Part shown: piece by piece, positions 1 through 8,326 of the stretch
Numbering within the stretch: the stretch's first letter is position 1
Layout: each line of letters begins with the position of its first letter
Assembly (NCBI RefSeq): GCF_014649115.1
Contig: NZ_BMSK01000012.1
Coordinates: 248,001 to 312,000 of the forward strand
DNA from: Streptomyces eurythermus
GTDB lineage: Bacteria; Actinomycetota; Actinomycetes; Streptomycetales; Streptomycetaceae
Direction: 5' to 3'
DNA: 64,000 nucleotides
Notes under the pieces: model-generated
What the model saw: the letters and a program-made list of their open reading frames with translations, nothing else
The model's database searches: none
What the model was told of the DNA's origin: nothing
Made by a program: the position numbers and the translations under genes

Positions 1-398
1 GCGGCCACGTTCAGGCCGGGGTGCAGCTCGGTGCCGTCGGCGGTGCGGGCGTAGACGTCGGCGGAGCCGCTGAGCGCGTTGGCGCACAGCCAGACCTCGC
101 CGAGCGTGCAGGCATGGCAACTGCCGCAGGAAGGCGCCCAGTTGAGGACCACGGGGCTGCCGGGCGCGACATGGGTGACGCCCTCGCCGACGGCGATCAC
201 CGTGCCGGCGCCCTCGTGACCGAGGACGGCCGGGACCGGCACCCGCATGGTGCCGTTGGACAGGGACAGGTCGGAGTGGCAGACGCCGGCGGCGGCGAGG
301 CGGACCCGGACCTGTCCGGGACCGGGGTCGGGCAGCTCGATGCCGGTGATCTCCAGCGGGGCCCCGACGGCGGGCAGGACGGCGGCTCGTACGGCCAT
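1..398 (-). CDS. zinc-dependent alcohol dehydrogenase (C-terminus cut by window edge)
   Basis: Medium-chain, Zn-dependent alcohol dehydrogenase (GroES-like fold) that would oxidise an alcohol to an aldehyde with NAD(P). Only the N-terminal 132 residues are inside the window. Visible are the catalytic-zinc motifs GVCHSD (Cys40) and GHEGAG (His61-Glu62), and the four structural-zinc cysteines C91, C94, C97 and C105. ATG at 398 follows a GAGGAG ribosome site 9 nt upstream. It lies 13 nt downstream of the aldehyde dehydrogenase on the same strand, so the pair is very likely one operon carrying an alcohol to an acid. Substrate unknown. Confidence 0.93.
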   Translation of the reverse strand, partial: MAVRAAVLPAVGAPLEITGIELPDPGPGQVRVRLAAAGVCHSDLSLSNGTMRVPVPAVLGHEGAGTVIAVGEGVTHVAPGSPVVLNWAPSCGSCHACTLGEVWLCANALSGSADVYARTADGTELHPGLNVA

Positions 399-411
399 GG
401 TCGCGGACTCC

Positions 412-1800
412 TCAGAACTGGAGGGACTTGGTCTGCAGGTACTCGGCGAGTCCGTGGCTGCCGAGTTCCCGGCCGACGCCGGACTGTTTGTAACCGCCGA
501 AGGGCGCGAGGGGGTTGAACCGGCCGCCGTTGATGTCGACCTGGCCGGTGTCCATGCGGCGTGCGAAGGCCACCGCCTCGGCCTCCTCGGCGGCCCAGAC
601 GGCGCCCGCGAGGCCGTACACCGTGCCGTTGGCGATGCGCAGGGCGTCCTCCTCGTCCTCGTAGCGCAGGATCGTCAGGACCGGGCCGAAGATCTCCTCC
701 TGGGCGATCGTCATCTCCGGGGTGACGTCGGCGAAGACAGTCGGGCTGACGAAGTAGCCGCGCTCGCGCGGGGCCTCGGGGCCGCCGGCGACCAGCCGGG
801 CGCCCTCGGCGACGCCCTTCTCGATGTAACCGCGCACCCGGGCCTGCTGCTTGGCGCTGACCACCGGGCCGATCCGGTCGCCGTACTTGGCGGCGGCGGT
901 GGCGGCCAGTTCGACGGCCTCGGCGTACTGGTCGCGGTGGACCAGCATGCGGGTCCAGGCGCTGCACGTCTGGCCGGAGTTGGACATCACGTTGGCGACG
1001 CCGACGTTCACGGCGCGGGCGAGGTCGGCGCTCGGCAGGATGACGTTGGCGGACTTGCCGCCGAGTTCCAGGGCGACCTTCTTCACGGCCGCGCCGGCCA
1101 CCGCGCCGATCTGCCGGCCGACCGCGGTGGAGCCGGTGAAGGAGACCAGGTCGACGCCGGGGTGCTCGGCGAGGGCCTGCCCGGCGACCGGGCCGAGGCC
1201 GGTGACCAGGTTGAACACGCCCGCGGGCACGCCCGCCTCGTGCACCGCCTCGGCGAACAGCTGGGCGACGAGCGGGGTGTCCTCGGCGGGTTTGAGGACG
1301 ACCGTGCAGCCGGCGGCGAGGGCGGGGGCGACCTTGGCGACGATCTGGTGGAGCGGGTAGTTCCAGGGGGTGATCGCGCCGACCACGCCGATGGGCTCGT
1401 GCAGGACCGTGGAGTTGCCGACCTTCTCCTCGAAGGAGTGCCGCGCGGCCAGTTCGGCGAAGGAGGCGGCGACCGCGAGGGGCACCGCCGCGTGCACGGC
1501 CTCGGAGAACTTCGGCGGTGAGCCCAGCTCGGCGGTGACCGTCGCGGCGATCTCGTCCTTGCGCCCGTCCAGGGCGCGGTGCAGGGCTGCGAGGCGGGCG
1601 GCGCGTTCGGCCGGGGGTGTGGCGGCCCAGCCGGGCAGGGCGGCGCGCGCGGCCCGTACGGCGGTGTCGACGTCTAGCGCGCCGCCCGCCGGGACCTTGC
1701 CGATGACCTGCTCGTCGGCGGGGTTGACGACCTCGATCACGTCGCCGCTCGCGGCGGGGCGCCAGGCGCCGTCGATGTACAGGGCGTCATGTGCCTTCAT
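412..1800 (-). CDS. NAD(P)-dependent aldehyde dehydrogenase
   Basis: Aldehyde dehydrogenase superfamily, 462 aa, full length. It oxidises an aldehyde to the carboxylic acid through a thiohemiacetal. The cofactor-site motif TPWNYP is near residue 145, the general-base Glu in ELGGKS near 243, and the nucleophilic Cys in SGQTCS near 277. The start is ATG at 1800 with a GGAGG site 8 nt upstream; a longer open frame to 1941 lacks family similarity. First gene of a two-gene operon with the zinc alcohol dehydrogenase. The palindrome 40 nt upstream (1840-1856) matches one in front of the acyl-CoA dehydrogenase near 40.96 kb, suggesting a shared repressor. Substrate not determinable. Confidence 0.95.
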   Translation of the reverse strand: MKAHDALYIDGAWRPAASGDVIEVVNPADEQVIGKVPAGGALDVDTAVRAARAALPGWAATPPAERAARLAALHRALDGRKDEIAATVTAELGSPPKFSEAVHAAVPLAVAASFAELAARHSFEEKVGNSTVLHEPIGVVGAITPWNYPLHQIVAKVAPALAAGCTVVLKPAEDTPLVAQLFAEAVHEAGVPAGVFNLVTGLGPVAGQALAEHPGVDLVSFTGSTAVGRQIGAVAGAAVKKVALELGGKSANVILPSADLARAVNVGVANVMSNSGQTCSAWTRMLVHRDQYAEAVELAATAAAKYGDRIGPVVSAKQQARVRGYIEKGVAEGARLVAGGPEAPRERGYFVSPTVFADVTPEMTIAQEEIFGPVLTILRYEDEEDALRIANGTVYGLAGAVWAAEEAEAVAFARRMDTGQVDINGGRFNPLAPFGGYKQSGVGRELGSHGLAEYLQTKSLQF

Positions 1801-1839
1801 GCTGTGTCCTCCCGGCGGGTGCACGTCGTCCGGCACACA

Positions 1840-1856
1840 AACTAGCGGTGATAGTT
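1840..1856. promoter_or_regulatory. TetR-type operator palindrome upstream of aldehyde dehydrogenase
   Basis: AACTAGC-GGT-GATAGTT: 7-bp arms with one mismatch, embedded in AAACTA...TAGTTT. The spacing and sequence match the perfect AACTAGC-AGC-GCTAGTT at 40957-40973. It lies 40 nt upstream of the start codon, where a repressor would overlap the promoter. The cognate regulator is not identified in the window. Confidence 0.6.
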
Positions 1857-2008
1857 TTGCCGCGCCAGACATTCCCGGGCCATGGGCCCCCGGGACATCA
1901 TCGCGGACGGCCCGGCCGGCGCGGAGCCGAGTCCGCCGCACGACCGGGCCGCCGCCCGGCTGGACGCCGGTCGACCGGATGCCGCTTCACTGGTTGCCGG
2001 TTCGCCGG

Positions 2009-2665
2009 TCACTTCGCCGCGGTCAGATGGGCGAAGACCACCACGTTGCTGGTGTAGCCGGTGCGCCGGCTGAACAGGCCGCCGCAGGTCATGATCCTCA
2101 GCTCCGGGCGCCCGGTCGCGCCGTAGACCTCCCGGTCGGGGAAGCCGGCCTTGTCGTAGACCTTCACCCGGTCCACGGAGTAGACGGCGGTACGTCCGTC
2201 CGCCCGCCGCACCTCGACGGCCTTGCCGGGTTCGACCGAGGCGAGCCCGGCGAACACCGCGGGTCCGCTGCGGGTGTCGCGGTGGCCGACGGCGACCGCG
2301 GTGCCCGCCTCGCCCGGCGTGGGCCCGCCCTCGTACCAGCCGACCAGCCGGGGCTGATCCACCGGCGGCGTCTCCAGCTCCCGGTGGGCGTCAAGGCGGA
2401 GCGGGACGATCGGGGCGTCGATCCCCAGGGAGGGCACGCGGAAGGCGGTCGGCCGGGACCGGGGCAGCGGGCGGGGCGGCGGGGCGGGCGGCGCGGGCGG
2501 GGCCGCCGCCTCGTCCGCGCCGCCCGCCCGGCCGGCCGTGGCCGGTCCGTCATGTCCCCCGCAGCGCGAGCCGACCGCCACCAGGACGGTCACCAGCACG
2601 GCCGTTCGCGCGAGGCGGTAGGCGCGGGTCCGGTACCAGGGCCTGCGCCGTCTACGCGGCGCCAT
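2009..2665 (-). CDS. class F sortase
   Basis: Sortase transpeptidase, 218 aa, of the short actinobacterial class F type. A basic N-terminus and one membrane segment (about residues 18-32) are followed by a Pro/Ala-rich linker and the sortase beta-barrel. The catalytic residues are His128 (AVGHRDT), Cys194 (MTCGG) and an Arg at 200/201. It would cleave a sorting signal and transfer the substrate to the cell envelope. The start codon lies inside the end of the upstream secreted protein gene (14-bp overlap), so the two are translationally coupled and the upstream product is the likely substrate or partner. Confidence 0.92.
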   Translation of the reverse strand: MAPRRRRRPWYRTRAYRLARTAVLVTVLVAVGSRCGGHDGPATAGRAGGADEAAAPPAPPAPPPRPLPRSRPTAFRVPSLGIDAPIVPLRLDAHRELETPPVDQPRLVGWYEGGPTPGEAGTAVAVGHRDTRSGPAVFAGLASVEPGKAVEVRRADGRTAVYSVDRVKVYDKAGFPDREVYGATGRPELRIMTCGGLFSRRTGYTSNVVVFAHLTAAK

Positions 2666-3344
2666 GGGGGCGGCGGCGGATCAGCCGGACGTACACGGCG
2701 GCGCTGACGGCGACCAGGCCCACGGCCGCCGCGGCGGCCACCGGGGAGTACGCGGCGGCCGTGTCGATGAGGCCGCCGCCGCCCGCGTGCACACCGCCCT
2801 TCGGGCCGTCGTGGTCGCTCTGGCCCCAGGACCCGTTGTCCTGGTGCTCCCCGTCGTGCTGCTGGTGGTCCTCGATCTGGCCGCCGGGCGCGCCCTCCAC
2901 CTTGCCGTCGTGGCAGTTGACGCGGAAGACCTTCTCCTTCAGGGCCGGGGGCGCCCCCACCGTCCAGCTGATCTTGTACTGTCCGTCGGCCAGCCCCAGC
3001 GGGTCGGTGTGCCCGGCGCCGCCGGCCAGCTGGATGATGCCCGTCACGGTGGCGGCGGTGGGCAGCGGGGGCTGGGGCGTGATCGTGTACGCGATGCTGG
3101 TCAGGGTGTCGAAGTTGACGGCCTCCAAGAAGAACTTGCAGACCACCGGGTCGTCCTTGGCCGAGCCGATGAACGACGGGGGGTTGGTGGAGCGGGCATT
3201 GTGGATCCTGATGTCGCCGTTCTCCCCCTGGGCCGCCGCGTTCGGCGCCGCCACCCACGACGCGCCCGCCGCGGCGAGGGCGGTGAGGACGACGGTGGCG
3301 CCCGCGCGGGAGCCGGCTGCACGGGGGAGTGTCAGGGTGGGCAT
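2652..3344 (-). CDS. secreted protein with C-terminal membrane anchor, probable sortase F substrate
   Basis: 230-aa exported protein of unrecognised function. It has a signal peptide (cleavage near APNAAA-Q), an extracellular domain with two cysteines (VVCKFF and RVNCHDG) that could form a disulfide, and a His/Asp/Gly-rich linker. At the C-terminus come LIDTA (from residue 192), a hydrophobic segment and an RLIRRRP tail. This is sorting-signal architecture, but LPXTG/LAXTG is absent; LIDTA would be a variant. ATG at 3344 has GGAGG 7 nt upstream. A TTG start two codons earlier is possible but has poor spacing. Operon with the sortase. Confidence 0.85.
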   Translation of the reverse strand: MPTLTLPRAAGSRAGATVVLTALAAAGASWVAAPNAAAQGENGDIRIHNARSTNPPSFIGSAKDDPVVCKFFLEAVNFDTLTSIAYTITPQPPLPTAATVTGIIQLAGGAGHTDPLGLADGQYKISWTVGAPPALKEKVFRVNCHDGKVEGAPGGQIEDHQQHDGEHQDNGSWGQSDHDGPKGGVHAGGGGLIDTAAAYSPVAAAAAVGLVAVSAAVYVRLIRRRPHGAA

Positions 3345-3404
3345 GCGCAATCCTCCGGGTTCAGACGATTTTCATACAAATCGCTCTTTCGCCTGGACAC
3401 TGCC

Positions 3405-4685
3405 TCACGACCCGCGCGGCTCCCGGCAACGGCGCCGGGCGCGCCCTCGGATATCGCCCGTGCGGCGCAGTCCCGGGCCCTCGCGCCGCTCTCCCGCCAC
3501 CCGTCCGGCCCCCTCCCGGGGCCGCCCGGAGGAGCGCAGCGCCACTCCGGCGGAGGCCAGCAGCAGCCCGCCCAGCATCAGGAACGGCGCCGCCACCCCC
3601 GCCAGCCCGGCGACCAGGCCCGCGGCGGCCGGGGCGGCCACCTGGCCCAGCCGGTTGCCGGTCAGCCGCAGGGCGAGCGCGGTGGAGCGGGCCTCCTCGG
3701 GCGCCGCCCGCACCACCGTCGTCATCGACAGCGGCTGGCCCACGCCCAGGCAGAAGCCGAGGAGCGTGAGCATCACGCCGAGCGCCCACACCGGCACCGG
3801 CAGCGCGACCCCCGCGCACAGCAGGGCCGCCAGCAGACAGGTCCCGGTGAGCAGCGCGGGCCTGCCGAGCAGCCGCAGCAGCGGGGTCAGGACCAGCCGG
3901 CAGGCGATGGTGGCACCGGCCCGCAGGGCGAGCAGGACGCCGATCACCGCGGGGGCGATGCCCCGGTGCTCGCCGACCACCGGCAGGTAGGCGGTGAGGA
4001 TGTCGGTCGCGGACAGCACCGACAGGCTGATCAGCATGCCCGCGGGCACGCCCCGGGCGCGCAGGATGCCCGCGACCGGCACCCGTCCGCCGCCCGGCGG
4101 GCGCGCCGGGCCGGCCGTACGGTCCTCGATCCGCCACAGCGCGGTGAACGCGACGGCGGCGCCCGCGCCCGCCGTGACGAGGGCCAGCGCGCTGCTGTGC
4201 GCCAGGCCGGGGCCGCCGACGAGGGCGCCCGCGGCGAGCGGGCCGACGAGCTGGCCGAGGGAGGCGCCGATGGTGAAGTGGCCGAAGTCACGGTCCTGTT
4301 CGTGCGGCGCGGACTGGCGGGCCACCAGCGACTGGGCGCCGATCACGAAGCACAGGTGGCCGAGGCCCATGACCCCGCTCCACAGGGCCATCGCCCACAG
4401 GGAGCCGGCCAGTCCGCTCAGGGCGCAGCCGCCCGCGATGAGGACCACGCCCGCGGGCAGCAGGGGTGCGCAGCGGCCGTGGTCGGTGCGGCGGCCGAGC
4501 GGTACGGCGGCGAACAGCGGCAGCAGCGCGTAGACACCGGCGATGACGCCGACCGCCCGTTCGTCGGCGCCCAGCGCCAGGGCCCGGTAGGAGACGGCGG
4601 GGCGGGCCATCGACACCGCCCCCTGGGCGAAGCCGAAGGCGATGACGAGGCGGAGCAGCCAGCCGCGGTTCCCACCGGGCGCCAT
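3405..4685 (-). CDS. MFS transporter
   Basis: Major facilitator superfamily permease, 426 aa, about 12 hydrophobic segments, probably a proton-coupled efflux pump. A loop motif of the GRRTDHGR type lies between TM2 and TM3, as expected for MFS. The C-terminus is a long Arg-rich cytoplasmic tail. ATG at 4685 has a GGAAGGA site upstream. It lies 23 nt downstream of the citrate transporter on the same strand, so it may be cotranscribed. Substrate unknown. Confidence 0.88.
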   Translation of the reverse strand: MAPGGNRGWLLRLVIAFGFAQGAVSMARPAVSYRALALGADERAVGVIAGVYALLPLFAAVPLGRRTDHGRCAPLLPAGVVLIAGGCALSGLAGSLWAMALWSGVMGLGHLCFVIGAQSLVARQSAPHEQDRDFGHFTIGASLGQLVGPLAAGALVGGPGLAHSSALALVTAGAGAAVAFTALWRIEDRTAGPARPPGGGRVPVAGILRARGVPAGMLISLSVLSATDILTAYLPVVGEHRGIAPAVIGVLLALRAGATIACRLVLTPLLRLLGRPALLTGTCLLAALLCAGVALPVPVWALGVMLTLLGFCLGVGQPLSMTTVVRAAPEEARSTALALRLTGNRLGQVAAPAAAGLVAGLAGVAAPFLMLGGLLLASAGVALRSSGRPREGAGRVAGERREGPGLRRTGDIRGRARRRCREPRGS

Positions 4686-4708
4686 GGGTGCGGTCCTTCC
4701 CGGGGTGA

Positions 4709-6088
4709 TCAGACGATGCCGAACAGGAGCGCCGAGCCGAGCACCACCAGGGAGGTGAGCGCGGCCCACTTCACCACGAACCGGGTGTGGTCGCCGAACT
4801 CCACCTTGGCCATGCCGACCAGGACGTAGACGGCCGGGACGAGCGGGCTCGACATGTGCAGCGGCTGGCCGGCGATCGAGGCGCGGGCGATCTCCAGCGA
4901 GGAGACGCCGTGCGCGTGGCCCGCCTCGGCGAGCACCGGCAGGACGCCGAAGTAGAAGCCGTCGTTGGACATGAAGTAGGTGAGCGGGATGCTCAGCACG
5001 CCGGTGACGAGGGCCATGTGCGGGCCCATGCCGTCGGGGATGTTGCCGACCAGCCACTTCGCCATGTGGTCGACCATGCCGGTGCCCTGGAGGACGCCGG
5101 TGAACACGGCGGCGGCGAACACCATGCCGGAGACGTTGAGGACGTTCTCCGCGTGCGCGGCGATCCGGGCCTTCTGGTCCGGCATGTGCGGGAAGTTGAC
5201 GGTCAGCGCGAGGGCGGCGCCGAGCAGGAACAGCACCGGGATCGGCAGCCACTCCATGATCATGGCGGTGAGCAGGACGACCGTGAGCAGCGCGTTGAAC
5301 CAGTACAGCTTCGGGCGCAGGGTGGGGCGGGCCGGGTCCAGGCCCTGGAAGCCGTCCCCGGCGGGGTCCGCGGGCAGGTCCGCGCCGGCGCCGGAACCGC
5401 CGGCCTTCGCGCCGGAGGCGGCGCCGACCAGCACCGTCTCGGTCTCCTCCACCAGCACTTCGTCCAGCGTGAGCACGCCGAGCCGCCGGCGCTCGCGGCG
5501 GCCGAGGACGTAGGCGAGGACGAGGACGAACAGCAGGCCCATGGCGAGGGCCGGGATCATCGGTACGAAGATGTCGCTCGCGTCCACCTTCAGCGCGGTG
5601 GCGGCGCGGGCGGTGGGGCCGCCCCAGGGGAGCGTGTTCATCACGCCGTTGGCCATGGCGGCGACGCCGGTCATCACGACCAGGGACATCTTCAGCCGCT
5701 TGTAGAGCGGGTACATCGCCGAGACGGTGATCATGAAGGTGGTGGAGCCGTCGCCGTCCAGGGAGACGATCGCGGCGAGGACCGCCGTGCCGACCACGAT
5801 CCGCAGCGGGTCGGCCTTGCAGAACTTCAGGATGCCCCGGACGACCGGGTCGAAGAGGCCGACGTCGATCATCACACCGAAGTAGACGATCGCGAACATG
5901 AGCATCGCCGCGGTGGGGGCGAGGCTGGTGACGCCGTCGATGACGTAGTCACCGAGTTTGCCGCCCTTGCCCACGAACACGCAGAACAGCGCGGGGATGA
6001 GCACGAGCGCCGCGATCGGCGACATCTTCTTCAGCATGATCAGGACCAGGAAGGTCGCGATCATGGCGAAGCCGAGGATGGTCAGCAT
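4709..6088 (-). CDS. CitMHS-family citrate-Mg2+/Ca2+:H+ symporter
   Basis: Citrate-metal symporter, 459 aa, about 12 membrane segments. Family hallmarks are the N-terminal MLTILGFAMI segment, the conserved SLDGDGSTTFMI motif, LPWGGPTARAA, and a second-half YFMSNDGFYFG motif. A charged, Ala/Gly-rich cytoplasmic loop (about residues 215-250) separates the halves. It imports citrate complexed with divalent metal. The ATG at 6088 matches the family N-terminus but has only a weak AGG ribosome site; upstream in-frame codons give an unrelated extension. It lies downstream of a TetR gene on the same strand, and inverted repeats flank the promoter. Confidence 0.92.
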   Translation of the reverse strand: MLTILGFAMIATFLVLIMLKKMSPIAALVLIPALFCVFVGKGGKLGDYVIDGVTSLAPTAAMLMFAIVYFGVMIDVGLFDPVVRGILKFCKADPLRIVVGTAVLAAIVSLDGDGSTTFMITVSAMYPLYKRLKMSLVVMTGVAAMANGVMNTLPWGGPTARAATALKVDASDIFVPMIPALAMGLLFVLVLAYVLGRRERRRLGVLTLDEVLVEETETVLVGAASGAKAGGSGAGADLPADPAGDGFQGLDPARPTLRPKLYWFNALLTVVLLTAMIMEWLPIPVLFLLGAALALTVNFPHMPDQKARIAAHAENVLNVSGMVFAAAVFTGVLQGTGMVDHMAKWLVGNIPDGMGPHMALVTGVLSIPLTYFMSNDGFYFGVLPVLAEAGHAHGVSSLEIARASIAGQPLHMSSPLVPAVYVLVGMAKVEFGDHTRFVVKWAALTSLVVLGSALLFGIV

Positions 6089-6097
6089 GAAATGGAT

Positions 6098-6155
6098 ACC
6101 TAACGTTCGCCCTTGAACATCCCACCTGGGGGTCGGCGGTGCGATGACGTTAGGT
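6098..6155. promoter_or_regulatory. split inverted repeat in the citrate transporter promoter region
   Basis: ACCTAACGT at 6098-6106 and ACGTTAGGT at 6147-6155 are exact reverse complements, about 40 bp apart, immediately upstream of the citrate transporter. This could be a two-site operator (DNA loop) for the adjacent TetR protein or a two-component response regulator. Regulator assignment is inference. Confidence 0.4.
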
Positions 6156-6229
6156 CCGTTCAACCGGCGTTAACAAGATGTTGACGTGTGAGCAATAAGC
6201 GCAAAAGTCCAGGTCAGAGGCGGGACGGT

Positions 6230-6847
6230 TCAGTCGAGTACGCGGCCCAGGTAGGCCCGCAGCAGCTCCCTGGTCTCGGCGATGACCGCCTCGTCCCCCT
6301 CCGGGTCGATCCGGAAGGCGAGTTGCACGAGGGTGTCGGCGCTCTCCACGGCGACCAGGAAGACCCGTCGCAGATCCGTGTCCGGGGTGCGGCCGAGGTA
6401 GCCCGCGAGCAGCTCGGTGAGCCGGTCGGAGACGCGGGTGTTGGGCTCGTCGTGGCGGCAGCCGACCGGGATCTGGTTGCCGAAGTCGACCAGCGAGAAG
6501 CCGGGCGCGGTGCGCTTCATGGCGAGGTACTCGTCGAGGACGGCGTCCATGGCGGCCCGCCAGTCCCCCGCGCGGGCCCGGTCCAGCCGCTCGGTGACAC
6601 GCTCGACGTACCGCTCCAGGTTGCGCTGGGCGAGGGCGTCGGCCATCTCCCGCTTGTTGCCGAAGAACCGGTAGACCGAGCCGATGGGGACGCCGGCGCG
6701 CTGGGCGACGGCGCGGGTGCTCAGGGCGTCGTAGCCGACCTCGTCGAGGAGACCGGCGCAGGCGTCGAGGATCCGGGTGAGCCGCTCGGCGCTGCGCCGC
6801 TGGACGGGCGCGCGACGAAGCGAGGTCGCGTGGGGCACGGGCTTCAT
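6230..6847 (-). CDS. TetR/AcrR family transcriptional regulator
   Basis: 205-aa TetR-type repressor. The N-terminal helix-turn-helix runs through about residues 20-65 (ERLTRILDACAGLL, then LSTRAVAQRAGVPIGSVYRF), followed by a helical ligand-binding domain. ATG at 6847 has a GGAAAGG ribosome site. It lies upstream of the citrate transporter and MFS genes on the same strand with a 141-nt gap, so it may control them or itself. Ligand unknown. Confidence 0.93.
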   Translation of the reverse strand: MKPVPHATSLRRAPVQRRSAERLTRILDACAGLLDEVGYDALSTRAVAQRAGVPIGSVYRFFGNKREMADALAQRNLERYVERVTERLDRARAGDWRAAMDAVLDEYLAMKRTAPGFSLVDFGNQIPVGCRHDEPNTRVSDRLTELLAGYLGRTPDTDLRRVFLVAVESADTLVQLAFRIDPEGDEAVIAETRELLRAYLGRVLD

Positions 6848-7615
6848 GATGCCTTTCCGCCGGAGTTAGGTAAACCTTCCTCAGAGTACGGAGAGGAGCC
6901 GCCCGGCACTCATCCGCCGACGCGGGCGCACGCGTGCCGGATACGTCACCGGACACGCCGACCGCGCACCACGGGCACGGCGACCGCGCACGGCAGCCGA
7001 CCGTAGAGCCGCCCACACACCCGCCGGACCGGCCCACGCGAGCCGGATCAGGCCCACCGGGACCACCGCCACTCCCCCGCCGGACCGCCCGGTGCCGCTC
7101 CGCCGACCCGGCCACGCCCCCGCCCCCCCGCCGTCCGGCCCACCCCGGCCACCGGACCGCCGCTCCCCCGACCCGGCCGCCCGACCACCCGCGGACCCGG
7201 CCTCTCCCCCGCCGACCGGCCCGTCCCTCACCCCCACACCGACAACGACCCCGCACCGCCAGGCCCACCTACCGAGCCGACCGGAACCGCCACCACCGCC
7301 CCAGACATCCACCCCACCCCATCCACCGAACCACCACGCCGACGGGCCCGGGGAGCAACCGACACACCCCCACCAACCAACCGGACCACCCACCGACCCA
7401 GCCGCTCCCCCGCCGACCGGCCCCTCCCTCACCCCCACACCGACAAGCGCCCCGCACCACCAGGCCCACCCACCGAGCCGACCGGACTACCCGCCGAACC
7501 CACGGGACCGCCGCGCCGACCGGGCCCGGCCCACCAGAGCAACCGGCACTCCCCTGCCGGCCGGCCGCCGTCCTCGTCCGCGACTCACGCCCCCCCCCCC
7601 GCCACTCCGCCGGGC
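6848..7615. repeat. C-rich non-coding spacer with degenerate repeats
   Basis: 768-bp gap without a credible gene. The + strand is extremely C-rich and purine-poor, so the other strand is G-rich. An imperfect direct repeat of about 80 bp starts near 7203 and again near 7404, exactly 201 bp apart. A short module, (g/t/a)ctcccccgccgaccggcc, recurs in variant form near 7070, 7163, 7204, 7404 and 7550. Proline-rich frames can be read through it but have no family similarity, and several frames stay open only because the region lacks A/T. It probably holds the TetR promoter at its left end. Confidence 0.6.
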
Positions 7616-8173
7616 TCACGCGCCCGGCGTGGCCGGCGTGGTGCCGTTCGGGGGGCGGTGCGTGCGCGTCTCCGCGTCGGAGACCGTGATGTCGGCGGTG
7701 CTTTCGATCGGCTTGCCGTGCACCGCCCACACCGTGCCGTCGTCGGCGTACAGGCGGGCCGTGATCTGGTGGGTGCCGTGCGGGATGCGGTCGGCGGCCA
7801 GGTGGTGGGCGGGGGTGTGCAGCCGGGCGACCGGGCGGCCGTCGACGTAGAGCTGGACGAGCCCGCGCCCGAGGGCGGCGGCCGGCCGGGTGCCGGGCGC
7901 GGAACAGCGGAAGTGACGCAGCCTCAGCCGGACGTCCCAGCCGCCGGCCGAGTCCGGGGTGACCTCGACGGCGACGGCGGGCGCGTTCTTCTCGGGCACC
8001 TCGCGCAGGTTGCGGCCCGTCTCGTCGGTGCTGTCCAGCACGGATCCCACAGGCGAGGGCGAGACCGTGCCCTCGTGCGCCTCACCGGTTGCGCAGGCCG
8101 CCGCTCCCCACGGCAGCAGGACGCACACCACGAGCGCGGTGAGCCGCCCGCGCGTCCACTTCTTCCACGACAT
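7616..8173 (-). CDS. putative lipoprotein, unknown function
   Basis: 185-aa protein beginning [11 protein letters not shown], with a hydrophobic segment and a lipobox-like GAAAC near residue 22, so probably a membrane-anchored lipoprotein. The mature part contains a beta-rich region with [20 protein letters not shown] and [15 protein letters not shown], which looks like an immunoglobulin or copper-binding-like beta sandwich; I do not recognise the family. An upstream start 10 codons earlier is possible, but the signal sequence fits the ATG at 8173. Divergent from hmgA. Confidence 0.7.
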   Translation of the reverse strand: MSWKKWTRGRLTALVVCVLLPWGAAACATGEAHEGTVSPSPVGSVLDSTDETGRNLREVPEKNAPAVAVEVTPDSAGGWDVRLRLRHFRCSAPGTRPAAALGRGLVQLYVDGRPVARLHTPAHHLAADRIPHGTHQITARLYADDGTVWAVHGKPIESTADITVSDAETRTHRPPNGTTPATPGA

Positions 8174-8279
8174 GATCCGGAGCGTAGAACAGCGCCCCGG
8201 CACCCGGGATCCGCCTCAGGTCTGGTTCGCGCCCTACCTCGGAGGGAGGACCGGGAACCCTCTTGCGCGGACCTTCGCC

Positions 8280-8305
8280 GATTCCTACGGTGTTGCATAG
8301 GAATC
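8280..8305. promoter_or_regulatory. operator-like inverted repeat upstream of hmgA
   Basis: GATTCCTA-N10-TAGGAATC, perfect 8-bp arms (8280-8287 and 8298-8305), ends 21 nt before the hmgA start codon. The position overlaps the expected promoter. Candidate binding site for the GntR-family regulator encoded just downstream of hmgA. Confidence 0.55.
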
Positions 8306-8326
8306 GGGAGCGCGCGAGGAGCGATC

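Noticed and set aside
6934-7850. Proline-rich overlapping frames in the C-rich spacer
   Set aside because: Several frames are open at once, all with Pro/Arg/Thr repeats caused by base composition; no ribosome site.
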